A DNA stretch of 64,000 nucleotides from Falsiroseomonas sp051859025 (GCF_051859025.1 NZ_JBHYGL010000038.1:218678-282677), one strand, 5' to 3'; shown: positions 41,998 to 51,318, numbered from the stretch's first letter. The notes: generated by a model not told the origin, from the letters alone. Made by a program: numbers and translations.

Positions 41998-43596
41998 ATG
42001 CAGGCTTCACCCCTTCGCACCCTTCTGCGCGGCGCCGTTTCCGCGCTGGCGCTGGGCGCCGTCTTCGCGGCCACCGCCCCCGCCGCGCCGGCCGCCGCCA
42101 GCACCTTCACCTGGGCCACGGCGAACGACATCCTCGGCCTCGATCCGCACGCCAACAACCACGGCGTGACGAACACGATGAAGGAGAATGTCTATGAGCC
42201 GCTGGTGAAGCGGCAGCCCGATGGCAGCGTCCGCCCGGCGCTGGCGGAGCGTTGGGAGCAGGTGAACGCCACCACCTGGCGCTTCCACCTGCGCCGCAAC
42301 GTCCGCTTCCACGGCGGCGAGCCCTTCACCGCCGCCGATGTGGTGATGTCCGCCGAGCGCGTGCGCCAGAACGACATGGCCTACACGCTGCAGAGCGTGA
42401 CCGCCGTCCGCGCCGTCGATGATTTCACGGTGGAGATGGAGACCCGCGGCCCGAACCCGATCCTGCTGCAGGACCTGACGCTGTTCTTCATCATGAACGC
42501 GAACTGGGTCCGCACCAACAACGCCATGGCCGTGGCGCGCGCCGGCCAGCCGGGCGCCACCAACACCTTCGTCCAGCTGAACACCAACGGCACCGGCCCC
42601 TTCCGGATTGTCGAGCGCCTGGCCGATGAACGCACCGTGCTGGTGCCGAACGCGGAATACTGGGATGCGGCCGCGATGCAGCACGGCATCACCCGCGCCG
42701 TCTTCCGCCCCGTTTCCAGCGCGCCGACGCGCGTGGCCGCCCTGCTCTCCCGCGAACTGGACGTGATGTACCACGTGCCGCTGCAGGACGTGCAGCGCGT
42801 GTCCCAGGCGCAGGGCATCCGCCTGATCCAGGGCCCGACCGCGCGCAGCATCTACTTCGCCATGGACACGGCCCGGCCGGAGAACCTGGACGCGCCCGGC
42901 ACGCCGAACCCGATGCGTGATCCGCGCGTGCGCCGGGCCATGTACCAGGCGATCGACATGAACACGATCACCCGCGTGATCCTGCGCAACTCCACCGTCG
43001 CCGCCGGCATCCCCATCGCCCAGGCGATCGGCGGCTTCGACGCCGCGGCGAATGAACGCCTGCCCTTCGACCCGGATGCGTCCCGCCGCCTGCTGACGGA
43101 AGCCGGCTTCCCCCAGGGCTTCCGCACCACGCTGAACTGCCCCAACAACCGCTACGTGAATGACGAGGCCATCTGCCAGGCCGCCGTCAGCATGCTGCAG
43201 CGCGTCGGCATCCAGGCGCGGCTCAATGCCGTGCCCTTCGGCCGCTTCCTGCAGGGCGGCGCCAATGGCGAATACCAGTTTTATCTGCTGGGCTGGACGC
43301 CGGGCAATTTCGACATGACCAATCCCGGTCGTGAACTGCTGGGCGAGGGCAGCTTCAACTGGGGCCGCTTCCAGGACGACCAGATGGCGGAACTGCTCCG
43401 CCAGATCGCGGTGGAGACGGACCAGCCGAAGCGCCAGCAGCTGGCGGGCCAGTACTGGGCGCGCTTCCGCGAATTGCTGCCGATGATCCCGCTGCACCAG
43501 GAGCCGCAGATCTTCGGCGTGCGGGAGACGGTGGCCGAACTGCCGCTGCGCGTGCAGGAAGACCTCGAACTCCGCCACGTCCGCATGCGCCGCTGA
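41998..43596 (+). CDS. ABC transporter substrate-binding protein, family 5, second copy
   Basis: 532 residues. A long signal peptide (RTLLRGAVSALALGAVFAATAPAAPAAA) is followed by the motif LGLDPHANNHGV and the family blocks FHLRRNVRFHGGEPFTAADV and GTGPFRIVERLADE. It differs clearly from the receptor just upstream, so it is not a recent tandem copy. GGGAAGAG lies 12 to 19 bases before the ATG. A strong terminator follows its stop. Confidence 0.93.
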   Translation: MQASPLRTLLRGAVSALALGAVFAATAPAAPAAASTFTWATANDILGLDPHANNHGVTNTMKENVYEPLVKRQPDGSVRPALAERWEQVNATTWRFHLRRNVRFHGGEPFTAADVVMSAERVRQNDMAYTLQSVTAVRAVDDFTVEMETRGPNPILLQDLTLFFIMNANWVRTNNAMAVARAGQPGATNTFVQLNTNGTGPFRIVERLADERTVLVPNAEYWDAAAMQHGITRAVFRPVSSAPTRVAALLSRELDVMYHVPLQDVQRVSQAQGIRLIQGPTARSIYFAMDTARPENLDAPGTPNPMRDPRVRRAMYQAIDMNTITRVILRNSTVAAGIPIAQAIGGFDAAANERLPFDPDASRRLLTEAGFPQGFRTTLNCPNNRYVNDEAICQAAVSMLQRVGIQARLNAVPFGRFLQGGANGEYQFYLLGWTPGNFDMTNPGRELLGEGSFNWGRFQDDQMAELLRQIAVETDQPKRQQLAGQYWARFRELLPMIPLHQEPQIFGVRETVAELPLRVQEDLELRHVRMRR

Positions 43597-43620
43597 TCGG
43601 TCACGATCCGCGGGGAAGGG

Positions 43621-43651
43621 GGCCCGGTGCCGCAAGGCGCCGGGCCTTTTT
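43621..43651 (+). terminator. Rho-independent terminator after the binding-protein genes
   Basis: GGCCCGGTGCC, loop GCAA, GGCGCCGGGCC, then TTTTT: an 11-pair stem with one G-T, a GNRA loop and a T-run. It lies 24 bases after the stop of the second receptor gene. This is the clearest intrinsic terminator in the window. Confidence 0.9.
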
Positions 43652-43683
43652 CATGTCATCCGTGACGAAGGATCAAGCGATCC

Positions 43684-44436
43684 TCAGATCAGCCCGCCAT
43701 TCACATGCACCACCTGGCCGGTCACGTAGCCCGCGCCAGGGGAGGCAAGCCAGGCCACCGCATCCGCCACGTCATCCGGCGTGCCGAGCCGTCCCATCGG
43801 GATCTTCGCCGCCACCGCATCCCACTGCGCCTGCGTCAGCGCGGCATGCGCGCCCGGGTCCTTCCGCGTATAGCCAGGCGCCACGGCGTTCACGGTGACG
43901 CCGCCCTTCGCGGCCTCCACCGCCAGCGCTCGCACCAGCGCCTCCACCGCGCCCTTGGCCGCGGCACTGGCGGGGAAGGTGCTGACATCCGTGCGGAAGA
44001 CATGGGCGACGAAGGAGGAGATGGCGACGATCCTCGGCGCATCGCGCCCCGCCAGATGCGGCAGCGCGGCGCGCGCCGTCCGCAGGAACCCCCACAGCAC
44101 GCCATCGATCGATTTCTGGAAGATGGCGTCATCGGCCTGCGCAAACGGCGTCCTGTCCGCGAAGCCCGCCGCCGTCACCACCACGTCGAGCCCACCGAAG
44201 GTTTCGACGGCACGTGCCACCAGCGCAGCGGGCAGCGCCGCATCGCCGATATCGCCCAGCATCGTGACGGCTTCCGCCCCCGCCGCGCGGGCGGCCTCCG
44301 CCACCCGCTCCAGCCCCTCCGCGTTCCTGCGCGTGTGCAACAGCATCCCGACGCCGGGCGCCGCCAGCCGCCGCACGCATCCCGCGCCGATGCCGGACCC
44401 CGCGCCGGTGATGAGAATGATGCGCTTCGCCGCCAT
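43684..44436 (-). CDS. SDR-family protein with Tyr replaced by Ser
   Basis: 250 residues from the ATG at 44436, with AGGAG before it; a TTG one codon upstream is less likely. The cofactor motif ITGAGSGIG is intact. In the active site the Ser is in AISSF, but the Y-x-x-x-K segment reads S-A-A-A-K: Tyr replaced by Ser, Lys kept. The C-terminus YVTGQVVHVNGGL is standard for FabG-like SDRs. Catalysis by the usual mechanism looks impaired. It is the last gene of the (-) block; a 203-base gap with paired hairpins separates it from the next gene. Confidence 0.85.
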   Translation of the reverse strand: MAAKRIILITGAGSGIGAGCVRRLAAPGVGMLLHTRRNAEGLERVAEAARAAGAEAVTMLGDIGDAALPAALVARAVETFGGLDVVVTAAGFADRTPFAQADDAIFQKSIDGVLWGFLRTARAALPHLAGRDAPRIVAISSFVAHVFRTDVSTFPASAAAKGAVEALVRALAVEAAKGGVTVNAVAPGYTRKDPGAHAALTQAQWDAVAAKIPMGRLGTPDDVADAVAWLASPGAGYVTGQVVHVNGGLI

Positions 44437-44573
44437 CAACCGCTCCTGGCCCCGATCAGGCCGCCAGCGTTACCCCTGCGCGGCGCGGGGCGCAAACCGG
44501 GGAATGCCGCCATGGCCTGTCCTTCGGGAAGCCATGGCAATCGGGTGGTAATCCGGCCCGGATCACGGGTTGT

Positions 44574-44629
44574 ATGGGGAAGGCGCTGCCTTCCCCATGC
44601 CCCATCCGCCAGGGCCGTGACGGCCCTGG
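44574..44629. repeat. Paired-hairpin intergenic element (copy 1)
   Basis: Hairpin one is ATGGGGAAGGC, loop GCT, GCCTTCCCCAT (11 pairs). After a ten-base spacer (GCCCCATCCG) comes hairpin two, CCAGGGCCG, loop TGA, CGGCCCTGG (9 pairs), then ACC. The same plan, with different stem one sequence but near-identical second hairpin, occurs at 63932-63993. It lies just downstream of the 3' end of the gene at 44640. The rest of the 203-base gap shows nothing I can interpret. Confidence 0.6.
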
Positions 44630-44639
44630 ACCGTCGTCG

Positions 44640-45701
44640 TTATGCCAGCGCCTTCGGTGCGAAGCCGAAGGCGGCCTCGAAGCGCTTCGAATACAGCGGC
44701 CACGCTTCCGGATTCTCCAGCCGCGGCGGCACCTCGCCCCGGAAGATCTGCGCCCATTGCAGCGCCGCACCTTCCGCCATGTCGTGCAGCGCTTCCTCCG
44801 TGATCCCCGCATTGTGCGGCGTGACGATCACGTTGTCGAAGGCCAGCAGCGGATGATCGGGCGGCGGCGGTTCCTTCAGGAACACATCCAGCCCCGCCCC
44901 CGCCAGCTGCCCCGCCGCCAGCGCCTCTGCCAGCGCGCCCTCGTCATGAATGCCGCCGCGCGAGGTCTGGATGAAATAGGCCGTCGGCTTCATGGCGGCG
45001 TATTGCGCCGCGCCGATCATGCCGAGGGTTTCCTTGTTGCGGGGCACATGGACGGAGACGAAATCGGCCCGCGCGAAAACCTCCTCCATCGAGGCCTTCA
45101 CGCCACCGCGCGCCGCGATCTCCGCCGCGCTGAGATAGGGATCGCAGGCCAGCACCGTCATGCCGAACAGCCCGCGGCACAGCTCCGCCACGCGCGTGCC
45201 GATCTGCCCGATGCCGACCAGCCCGAGCGTCTTGCCGCGGATGTCGCGCCCCGTGACGGCGAAGCGATCCAACCCCGCCTGGCGGCGCAGCATCCGGTCC
45301 GCGACGCCCATCTTCTTCGACAGCGCCAGCATCAGGCCCAGCACATGCTCCGCCACCGCTTCCTTGTTGGTGCCGGATTGATGGCAGACGATCACGCCCG
45401 CTTTGGTGCAGGCCTCCACATCGATCACGTCGAAGCCTGCGCCGGACGAACATGCCGCCAGCAGGTTCGGCGCCCGCGCCAGCAGCGCGGCATCGCAGAA
45501 CCAGGGTTCCTTGATCTCCACACGCGGCAATGCGTGGTAGCCATGGGCCTGCGCGAAGGCCTCGTCCAGCGTCGCGCGGTCCATGTCGAATTGCAGATGG
45601 TCGAGCGCGATATTCGGCTCCGCCCCCAGCACCCGCAGCGCCACAGGGTCCATCCAGTGGGAGAAATAGGAAAGCCGCGCAACCGGCAGCGTGTTCGACA
45701 T
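44640..45701 (-). CDS. D-2-hydroxyacid dehydrogenase (NAD-dependent)
   Basis: 353 residues with the D-isomer-specific 2-hydroxyacid dehydrogenase fold. The NAD motif is LGLVGIGQIGTRV, the substrate Arg is in IQTSRGG, and the catalytic His in VTPHNAG. It interconverts a 2-hydroxyacid and a 2-oxoacid with NAD(H). Next to a ThDP enzyme that could decarboxylate a 2-oxoacid, and two TctC receptors, it suggests use of a hydroxy acid. The ATG is two bases past the upstream stop. Confidence 0.91.
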   Translation of the reverse strand: MSNTLPVARLSYFSHWMDPVALRVLGAEPNIALDHLQFDMDRATLDEAFAQAHGYHALPRVEIKEPWFCDAALLARAPNLLAACSSGAGFDVIDVEACTKAGVIVCHQSGTNKEAVAEHVLGLMLALSKKMGVADRMLRRQAGLDRFAVTGRDIRGKTLGLVGIGQIGTRVAELCRGLFGMTVLACDPYLSAAEIAARGGVKASMEEVFARADFVSVHVPRNKETLGMIGAAQYAAMKPTAYFIQTSRGGIHDEGALAEALAAGQLAGAGLDVFLKEPPPPDHPLLAFDNVIVTPHNAGITEEALHDMAEGAALQWAQIFRGEVPPRLENPEAWPLYSKRFEAAFGFAPKALA

Positions 45702-45702
45702 T

Positions 45703-46656
45703 CTACTGTCCCTGTCTCAATCCAAGCCGCCGCACCAGCGCGCCATTCGCGGCGAGTTCCGCGCGCACCGTGCCCGCAAATTCCTCAGGGCCCTGCACCG
45801 CGGGCTCGATCCCCTGTTCCGCCAGCCGCGCCACCACCTCCGGCTCCGCGAAGAGCGAGGCGAGCACGGCATGCACCTGGTTGACGATGCCGCGCGGCGT
45901 GCCGCCGGGCAGCACGATTCCGGCCCAGATCTCCGTCTCCTCGCCCGGGAAGCCCGCCTCCGCGATGGTCGGGACCTCCGGCAGCAGCGAGGCACGCGCG
46001 GGCGTCATCGCCGCCAGCGGCCGCAGCGTGCCGGCGCGGACATGGGGCAGCAGGCTGTTCAGCGCGCCGCAGAAGGCATGCGTCCGCCCAGCCAGCAAAT
46101 CCGGCATCAGCGCCGCCGCGCCGCCATAGGGGACATGGACCATGTCCTCCCCCACCAGCCGCGCCACGCCGAAATGCTGGAAGCTGCCGACGCCGGAGGA
46201 GGGATAGGAAAGCTGCCCCGGCCTCTCCTTCGCCGCCGCCACCAGGCCGCGCACGTCGCGGATGTTGGTCGCGGGGTTCACCACCAGCAGCGTCTGCACC
46301 CGCGCGACGCGCGCCGCCAAGGCGAGGTCGCGTAGCGGGTCGAAGCTGGTGCGCATCGTCAGCGGGTTCGTCGTCAGTACCTGGTTCGGCGCGAACAGCC
46401 AGGTGGCGCCATCCGGCGCGCTGCGGGCCACCGCCTCCGTCCCGATATTGCCGGCGGCGCCGGGCCGGTTCTCCACCACAAAGGGCTTGCCCCAGCGCGC
46501 GCCGAGTCTTTCCGCGATCAGCCGCGCCATCAGGTCGTTGCTGCCGCCGGGCGTGAAGGGCACGACCATGCGCAAGGTGGCCGCCGGAAAATCCTGCGCC
46601 CATGCCGGCGCGGCCGCCAACGCCATGGCCGCGCCCAGAAGCGAACGTCGCTGCAT
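45703..46656 (-). CDS. TctC/Bug-family periplasmic binding protein
   Basis: 317 residues. Signal peptide RRSLLGAAMALAAAPAWAQ, family start LRMVVPFTPGGSNDL, and the characteristic VENRPGAAGNIGTEAVARSAPDG. It is the third TctC receptor in the window and lies between the ThDP enzyme and the hydroxyacid dehydrogenase genes, suggesting that its ligand is a 2-hydroxy or 2-oxo acid of that pathway. GGAGGAAG precedes the ATG by about six to eight bases. Confidence 0.93.
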   Translation of the reverse strand: MQRRSLLGAAMALAAAPAWAQDFPAATLRMVVPFTPGGSNDLMARLIAERLGARWGKPFVVENRPGAAGNIGTEAVARSAPDGATWLFAPNQVLTTNPLTMRTSFDPLRDLALAARVARVQTLLVVNPATNIRDVRGLVAAAKERPGQLSYPSSGVGSFQHFGVARLVGEDMVHVPYGGAAALMPDLLAGRTHAFCGALNSLLPHVRAGTLRPLAAMTPARASLLPEVPTIAEAGFPGEETEIWAGIVLPGGTPRGIVNQVHAVLASLFAEPEVVARLAEQGIEPAVQGPEEFAGTVRAELAANGALVRRLGLRQGQ

Positions 46657-46693
46657 TGTTTCTTCCTCCCCGATGCCGCGGCCTTTCCGGCCG

Positions 46694-48448
46694 TCAGCTG
46701 TGCCTGGTCAGCCCCGCCGTCATCGCCGCCGAATAGCCCGGCGCGACGCGCGCATCGATCACCACCGTCTCCCCCGCCCTGACCCGTGCCACCGCATCCC
46801 TGACGGCGGCGGCGAGTTCGCCCGCGGTGTGCACCGGCCCGATCCCCGTCGCGCCCTGTGCCCGCGCCAGCGCGGCGATGTCGATATCCGGGTCGGCGAT
46901 GCGCTGGCCGATCCACTTGTTCTCGACCGGCCGGTTGCGCTGCTTGGCGACGCGTTCCTGGTGGACCTCGTCATTGTAGAAGCTGCGGTTGTTGCAGATC
47001 ACTGCCAGCATCGGCACGCGGTAATGCGCGGCGGTCCAGAAGGCCGTCGCACTCATCAGCGTGTCGCCATCGCCCAGCACCGCGACCGGCAGCCGCCCGC
47101 TGCCGTCCAGCGCCATCGCCGCGCCTGTCAGCATCCCGGGCCCCGCGCCGATCCCCGCGCCGCCATCGCCGCCGAGGTAGTCCAGCGGATGCCGGAAATG
47201 CCAGGTCTCCCCCCGCCACCCCAGCGGCAGGCGCACGAGGCAGGTCGGCACGCCGTGCAGCCCTTCGCCCAGCGCCGCCGACAGCGTCCCCACATCCAGC
47301 ATCGCATCCGCCGGAGCCGGCGGCAGGGCAGGGCAGGCGGGCAGGTCGCCCGGCGGAATCCCCGCGCCCACGCCCAGCGCATCCGCGATGGCATGCAGCG
47401 CGATGGCGGGCTCGCAGGCCATGTGAAGGTCCACCGGCGGCAGGCCGAAATGCTCCATCCCGAAGCCATTGTGCAGCTGCTGGTCGAGCGTCGCGTGGAT
47501 CACCCGCCCCGCGAAGCCGCCGGCCTGCTTCAGCGTGCCGGCCAGATCCACCCAGTCGAAGGCCAGCACCAGGTCAGCGCCGCGCAGCGCGGCCTGCGCC
47601 TTCTCCGTCAGGAAAGTGGTCGGCGCCGCGGCGTGCAGCGGATGGTCGGTCGGGAAGGCGGCGCCCACCTTGAAGTCGGTCAGCACCACGGCGTCCAGCG
47701 CCTCCGCCAGCGCGACGCGGCGGGCCCAGTCGGCGGTGCTGCGCGCGCCCCGTCCTGCCAGGATCATCGGCCGCTTCGCCGCGCGCAGCATCGCCACCGC
47801 GGCGTCGATCGTCGCCCCGGATGGCACGGAAGCCGCCGGCGGCGCATACCGCGCTACATCGGGCAGCGCCGGCAGTGCCTCCAGCCGCATCTCCTGCAAC
47901 GCGGCATCCAGGTTCACATAGACCGGCCCGCAGGGCGCGCTGCGCGTGATGAGGTTGGCGCGCAGCAGCGCCTCCACCGCCGCCGGCACGCTGGCCGGCT
48001 GGTTGTCCCATTTGAGAAAAGGCCGCACCAAGGCCGCCTGGTCACTCATCGTGTGCAGCCAGTCGATCCAGGGCCGCCGCGCCGCCGCATCCACCGGCCC
48101 GGTCGCGCCCAGCACCAGCATCGGCACGCGGTCGCACCAGGCGTTGAACAGCCCCATCGTGCCATGCATCAGCCCGACATTGCTGTGCAGCACCACGGCC
48201 ATCGGTTCCCCCGTGATCTTCGCCCAGCCATGCGCGATGGCCACCGCATTGCCCTCATGCAGGCACAGGATCATCTGCGGGTCGCGGTTGCCGGTGTGGT
48301 TCACCAGGCTGTCATGCAGGCCGCGAAAGCTCGCGCCGGGGTTCAGCGTGATGTGGCGGTAGCCCATCGCCTGCACCAGGCTCGCCACCACGTCACTGCC
48401 CCAGGCGCTGCCGGGGGGCGAGGCAACCGGCTTCTCGATCTCATCCAT
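46694..48448 (-). CDS. Thiamine-diphosphate-dependent decarboxylase/lyase-like enzyme
   Basis: 584 residues with the three-domain layout of the benzoylformate-decarboxylase/acetolactate-synthase family. The activating Glu65 is in CLHEGNAVAIAHG, the central domain has ILAGRGARS, and the ThDP/Mg motif is VLGDGDTLMSATAF followed 20-odd residues later by CNNRSF. It would decarboxylate or carboligate a 2-oxoacid. Flanked by two TctC genes and a D-2-hydroxyacid dehydrogenase. The exact substrate is open; no separate small subunit is present. Confidence 0.87.
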   Translation of the reverse strand: MDEIEKPVASPPGSAWGSDVVASLVQAMGYRHITLNPGASFRGLHDSLVNHTGNRDPQMILCLHEGNAVAIAHGWAKITGEPMAVVLHSNVGLMHGTMGLFNAWCDRVPMLVLGATGPVDAAARRPWIDWLHTMSDQAALVRPFLKWDNQPASVPAAVEALLRANLITRSAPCGPVYVNLDAALQEMRLEALPALPDVARYAPPAASVPSGATIDAAVAMLRAAKRPMILAGRGARSTADWARRVALAEALDAVVLTDFKVGAAFPTDHPLHAAAPTTFLTEKAQAALRGADLVLAFDWVDLAGTLKQAGGFAGRVIHATLDQQLHNGFGMEHFGLPPVDLHMACEPAIALHAIADALGVGAGIPPGDLPACPALPPAPADAMLDVGTLSAALGEGLHGVPTCLVRLPLGWRGETWHFRHPLDYLGGDGGAGIGAGPGMLTGAAMALDGSGRLPVAVLGDGDTLMSATAFWTAAHYRVPMLAVICNNRSFYNDEVHQERVAKQRNRPVENKWIGQRIADPDIDIAALARAQGATGIGPVHTAGELAAAVRDAVARVRAGETVVIDARVAPGYSAAMTAGLTRHS

Positions 48449-48454
48449 GGTCCG

Positions 48455-49429
48455 TCAATCCGCCCTCATGCCAGTGAGGCGGATCACTTCCGCCCAGCGT
48501 GCCACTTCCGCCCGCATGAAGCGGCCGAGTTCCTCCGGCGTGCCCGGTGCGCTTTCCGCGCCCTCCGCCGCCAGGCGCTGCCGCACTTCGGGATCGTTCA
48601 TCGCCTTGTGCACTTCGGCGTTCAGCCGCGCGATGATGGGCGCGGGCACGCCGGCGGTGGTGACGACGCAATACCATTGCGTCGTCTCGAAGCCTGGCAG
48701 CCCCTGTTCCGCGATGGTGGGGATCGACGGATCGGCCTGCATCCTTGCCCGCGACGAAACGCCCAGCGCCCGCAGCCTGCCATCGCGCACCAGCGGCATC
48801 ACGACCGTGCCGCCCGTCATGGTGAAGTTGATCTGCCCCGCGATCAGGTCATTCGCCATCGGCCCGCTGCCGCGATAGGGCACATGGGTGAACTCCACCC
48901 CCGCCGCGTGGCCGAGTGCCGCCGCCGCGATATGCGCCGCACTGCCATTGCCCGCGCTGCCATAGGTCAGCTCCCCCGGCTTGGCCCGGGCGAGTGCGAT
49001 CAACTCCTGCAGATTCCGCGCGGGCACACTCGGATGCACCACCAGGATGTTCGGCACCAGCGCCACCATGGAAACGGGCGCGACACCCCCGATGGGATCG
49101 AAGCTGAGGCGCGGATAGAGGCTCGGGTTCACCCCCAGCGTGCCGATATGGCCGAGCATGATGGTGTTGCCATCGGGGGGCGACCGCACCACGACCTCAT
49201 GCCCCACGGTCCCGCCCGCGCCGCCGCGATTCTCCACCACGACGGACACGCCAAGCCCCTGCGTCAGCCGCGGTGCCAGCACCCGGCCGAGGATGTCGGT
49301 CGTGCCCCCCGGCGCGAAGGGCACGATGAAGCGGATCGGCTTGTCCGGCCAGTTCGCCTGCGCCAGCGCCGGCGCCGCCAGCATCGCGCCACCAGCCGCC
49401 AGCAACGCACGCCGTGTGGTCTGGATCAT
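48455..49429 (-). CDS. TctC/Bug-family periplasmic binding protein
   Basis: 324 residues. Leader TTRRALLAAGGAMLAAPALAQ, family start WPDKPIRFIVPFAPGGTTDI, and VVENRGGAGGTVGHEVV. It is separated from the ThDP enzyme by six bases and from the upstream SDR by 11 bases, so it belongs to the same transcription unit. Fourth TctC receptor in the window. Confidence 0.93.
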   Translation of the reverse strand: MIQTTRRALLAAGGAMLAAPALAQANWPDKPIRFIVPFAPGGTTDILGRVLAPRLTQGLGVSVVVENRGGAGGTVGHEVVVRSPPDGNTIMLGHIGTLGVNPSLYPRLSFDPIGGVAPVSMVALVPNILVVHPSVPARNLQELIALARAKPGELTYGSAGNGSAAHIAAAALGHAAGVEFTHVPYRGSGPMANDLIAGQINFTMTGGTVVMPLVRDGRLRALGVSSRARMQADPSIPTIAEQGLPGFETTQWYCVVTTAGVPAPIIARLNAEVHKAMNDPEVRQRLAAEGAESAPGTPEELGRFMRAEVARWAEVIRLTGMRAD

Positions 49430-49440
49430 CGGTGCCTCCC

Positions 49441-50196
49441 TCAGAACGCGAAGCGGGACATGCCGCCATCCACGGGGATGACGGTGCCGGTGACATAGGC
49501 GGCGCGGTCGGAGGCGAGGAACAGCGCGACATCCGCCATCTCCGCCGCTTCCCCGAAGCGCTTCATGGGGATTTCTGCCTCCGCGAATTCGCGCTCGCTC
49601 TCCGGCGTCGGGTAGCGCTTGGCCATCTGCTCGCTACGGATGCGCCCGGGCTGGAGGCAGTTGATGGTGACGCCATCCGCCGCGATGTCGCGCGACAGCC
49701 CCTTCGCCCAGACATGCACCGCGGCCTTGGCGGCGAAGGCGGCGTTGATCAGCTTCGGCTCGGACGTGCCCGTGAAGTTCACCACGCGCCCCCAGCGCTC
49801 CGCGCGCATCCCCGGCATCACCGCATGGGTGAGTTCGCGCAGCCGATGGAAATTGATCTCCATCCCCTCATCCCAATCGGCGCGCGATGCATCGAAGGGC
49901 AAAGGGCGGCTGCCGCCGGCGGCATTCATCAGGATGTCGATGCCGCCCAGCGCCTGCATCGCGGCTTCCGCCAGCCTGGCGGCGGCGTCCTTCTCCGTCA
50001 GGTCGATGGCGATGGGGATGATCGGCGCGCCGCCTTCCGCCCGCACCGCATCGGCCATTTCCTGAACCAGGGCGCTGCGCCGGGCCGCGGCGGCCACCGT
50101 GACGCCTTCCAGCGCCAGGGCCCGCGCCACCGCGCGCCCGATGCCCTGGCTTGCCCCCGTCACCAGGGCACGGCGCCCCCTGAGGCCCAGCTCCAT
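49441..50196 (-). CDS. SDR-family protein with Tyr replaced by Ala
   Basis: 251 residues. Cofactor motif VTGASQGIG is intact, and the Ser/Thr region reads VVNFTGTSEP. The Y-x-x-x-K segment reads A-F-A-A-K within LINAAFAAKAAVHVWAKGL, so the catalytic Tyr is Ala. A known SDR subgroup with AAVHVWAKGLS carries such a substitution (from memory). The enzyme may use another acid or bind substrate without turnover. It lies 11 bases before the TctC gene and 66 bases after another. Confidence 0.85.
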   Translation of the reverse strand: MELGLRGRRALVTGASQGIGRAVARALALEGVTVAAAARRSALVQEMADAVRAEGGAPIIPIAIDLTEKDAAARLAEAAMQALGGIDILMNAAGGSRPLPFDASRADWDEGMEINFHRLRELTHAVMPGMRAERWGRVVNFTGTSEPKLINAAFAAKAAVHVWAKGLSRDIAADGVTINCLQPGRIRSEQMAKRYPTPESEREFAEAEIPMKRFGEAAEMADVALFLASDRAAYVTGTVIPVDGGMSRFAF

Positions 50197-50262
50197 CCCG
50201 TTTCCCCACCCGTCCTTGATTGGCGGGGAGTGTCGCGGCAGCAGGCCCCAGGGGCAAGCCTC

Positions 50263-51225
50263 TCAGATCGGCTGGATGCGCGCCGCCCGGATCCATTCCC
50301 GGTGCTGCTCCACGTCCCGCCGCACGAAGGCCGCGAATTCCGCCACCGGCATCGGCATCACCTGCGCGCCCGTCCGCGCCTGCTGGTCCTGGATGGCCGG
50401 CTCCGCAAGGATCCTGCCTACCTCCACCTGCATCCGCTCCAGGATCGGCGCCGGCGTGCGGGCGGGGGCCAGCAGCCCGACCCAGACGGATTGCTCATAG
50501 CCCGGCAGCACCTCCGCCACCGTGCCCACCCCCGGCAGCACCGCATTCGGCCGGGGCCCCGTGGTGCCGATGCAGCGCACGCGGCCCGTGCGGATCGTCT
50601 CCAGCATGGATGGGATCGGGTCGAAGCACAGCGGCACCTGCCCCGCCACGACGGCCGTCCGCACCTGGTCGCTGCTGCGGAAGGGCACGTGCTGCATCTC
50701 GATCCCGGCCTGGGATTTGAAGACCTCCGCCGCCAGATGGTGGCCGGACCCGATGCCGGGCGACCCGAAATCGAGCCGCCCGGGATTGGCGCGGGCGTAG
50801 GCGATCAGCTCGGCGATCGAGTTCACGGCCAGCGAGGGATGCACCACCACCGCGTGGTGCATGATGTTCAGCGACGCCGCCGGCGCGAAATCGCGCAGCA
50901 GGTCGTAGGGCCGGCCGGGCATCAGCGTCTCGTTCGCCGTCTGCGTGTTGGTGCAGACGATCCAGCTGTAGCCATCGGGCGGGGATTTCGCGACGTTGTC
51001 CGTGCCGATGGTGCCCGCCGCGCCGGTGCGGTTCTCGATCACCACCGCCTGGCCCAGATTCTCCTGCAGCCGCTGCCCCACCAGCCTGGTGAAGATGTCG
51101 GCCGTGCCGCCGACGCCGAAGGGCACGACCAGCCGGATCGCCCGCTGCGGCCAGGCCCCCTGCGCCCGCGCCCCCATCGCCGGCAGCGCCAGCGCCGCCC
51201 CCAGCATCGTCCTGCGTCGAATCAT
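50263..51225 (-). CDS. TctC/Bug-family periplasmic binding protein
   Basis: 320 residues from the ATG at 51225 (AGGGAC upstream). Leader RRRTMLGAALALPAMGARAQ, family start WPQRAIRLVVPFGVGG, then IENRTGAAGTIGTDNVAKSPPDG. A much longer open frame to the right is antisense to the amidase gene and is not coding. It is first in the (-) block and divergent from the amidase, 93 bases apart. Fifth TctC receptor. Confidence 0.93.
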   Translation of the reverse strand: MIRRRTMLGAALALPAMGARAQGAWPQRAIRLVVPFGVGGTADIFTRLVGQRLQENLGQAVVIENRTGAAGTIGTDNVAKSPPDGYSWIVCTNTQTANETLMPGRPYDLLRDFAPAASLNIMHHAVVVHPSLAVNSIAELIAYARANPGRLDFGSPGIGSGHHLAAEVFKSQAGIEMQHVPFRSSDQVRTAVVAGQVPLCFDPIPSMLETIRTGRVRCIGTTGPRPNAVLPGVGTVAEVLPGYEQSVWVGLLAPARTPAPILERMQVEVGRILAEPAIQDQQARTGAQVMPMPVAEFAAFVRRDVEQHREWIRAARIQPI

Positions 51226-51318
51226 CGTCCCTGTCCCTCTGGTCCTCGTCCCCAGGCTAGCGCTCCCCGCGCCCACGTCCATCTTCCCCATCTCCGGCAT
51301 CACCCCCATGCTGCGCCG

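Noticed and set aside
46262..49498. Very long + strand open frame opposite to the TctC/ThDP genes
   Set aside because: It is antisense to three clearly coding genes. High third-position GC leaves the opposite strand free of stops, and the translation is Arg/His-rich with no family features.
49414..51318. Long + strand open frame leading into the amidase
   Set aside because: This stretch is antisense to the SDR and TctC genes. The amidase family N-terminus begins at 51319.
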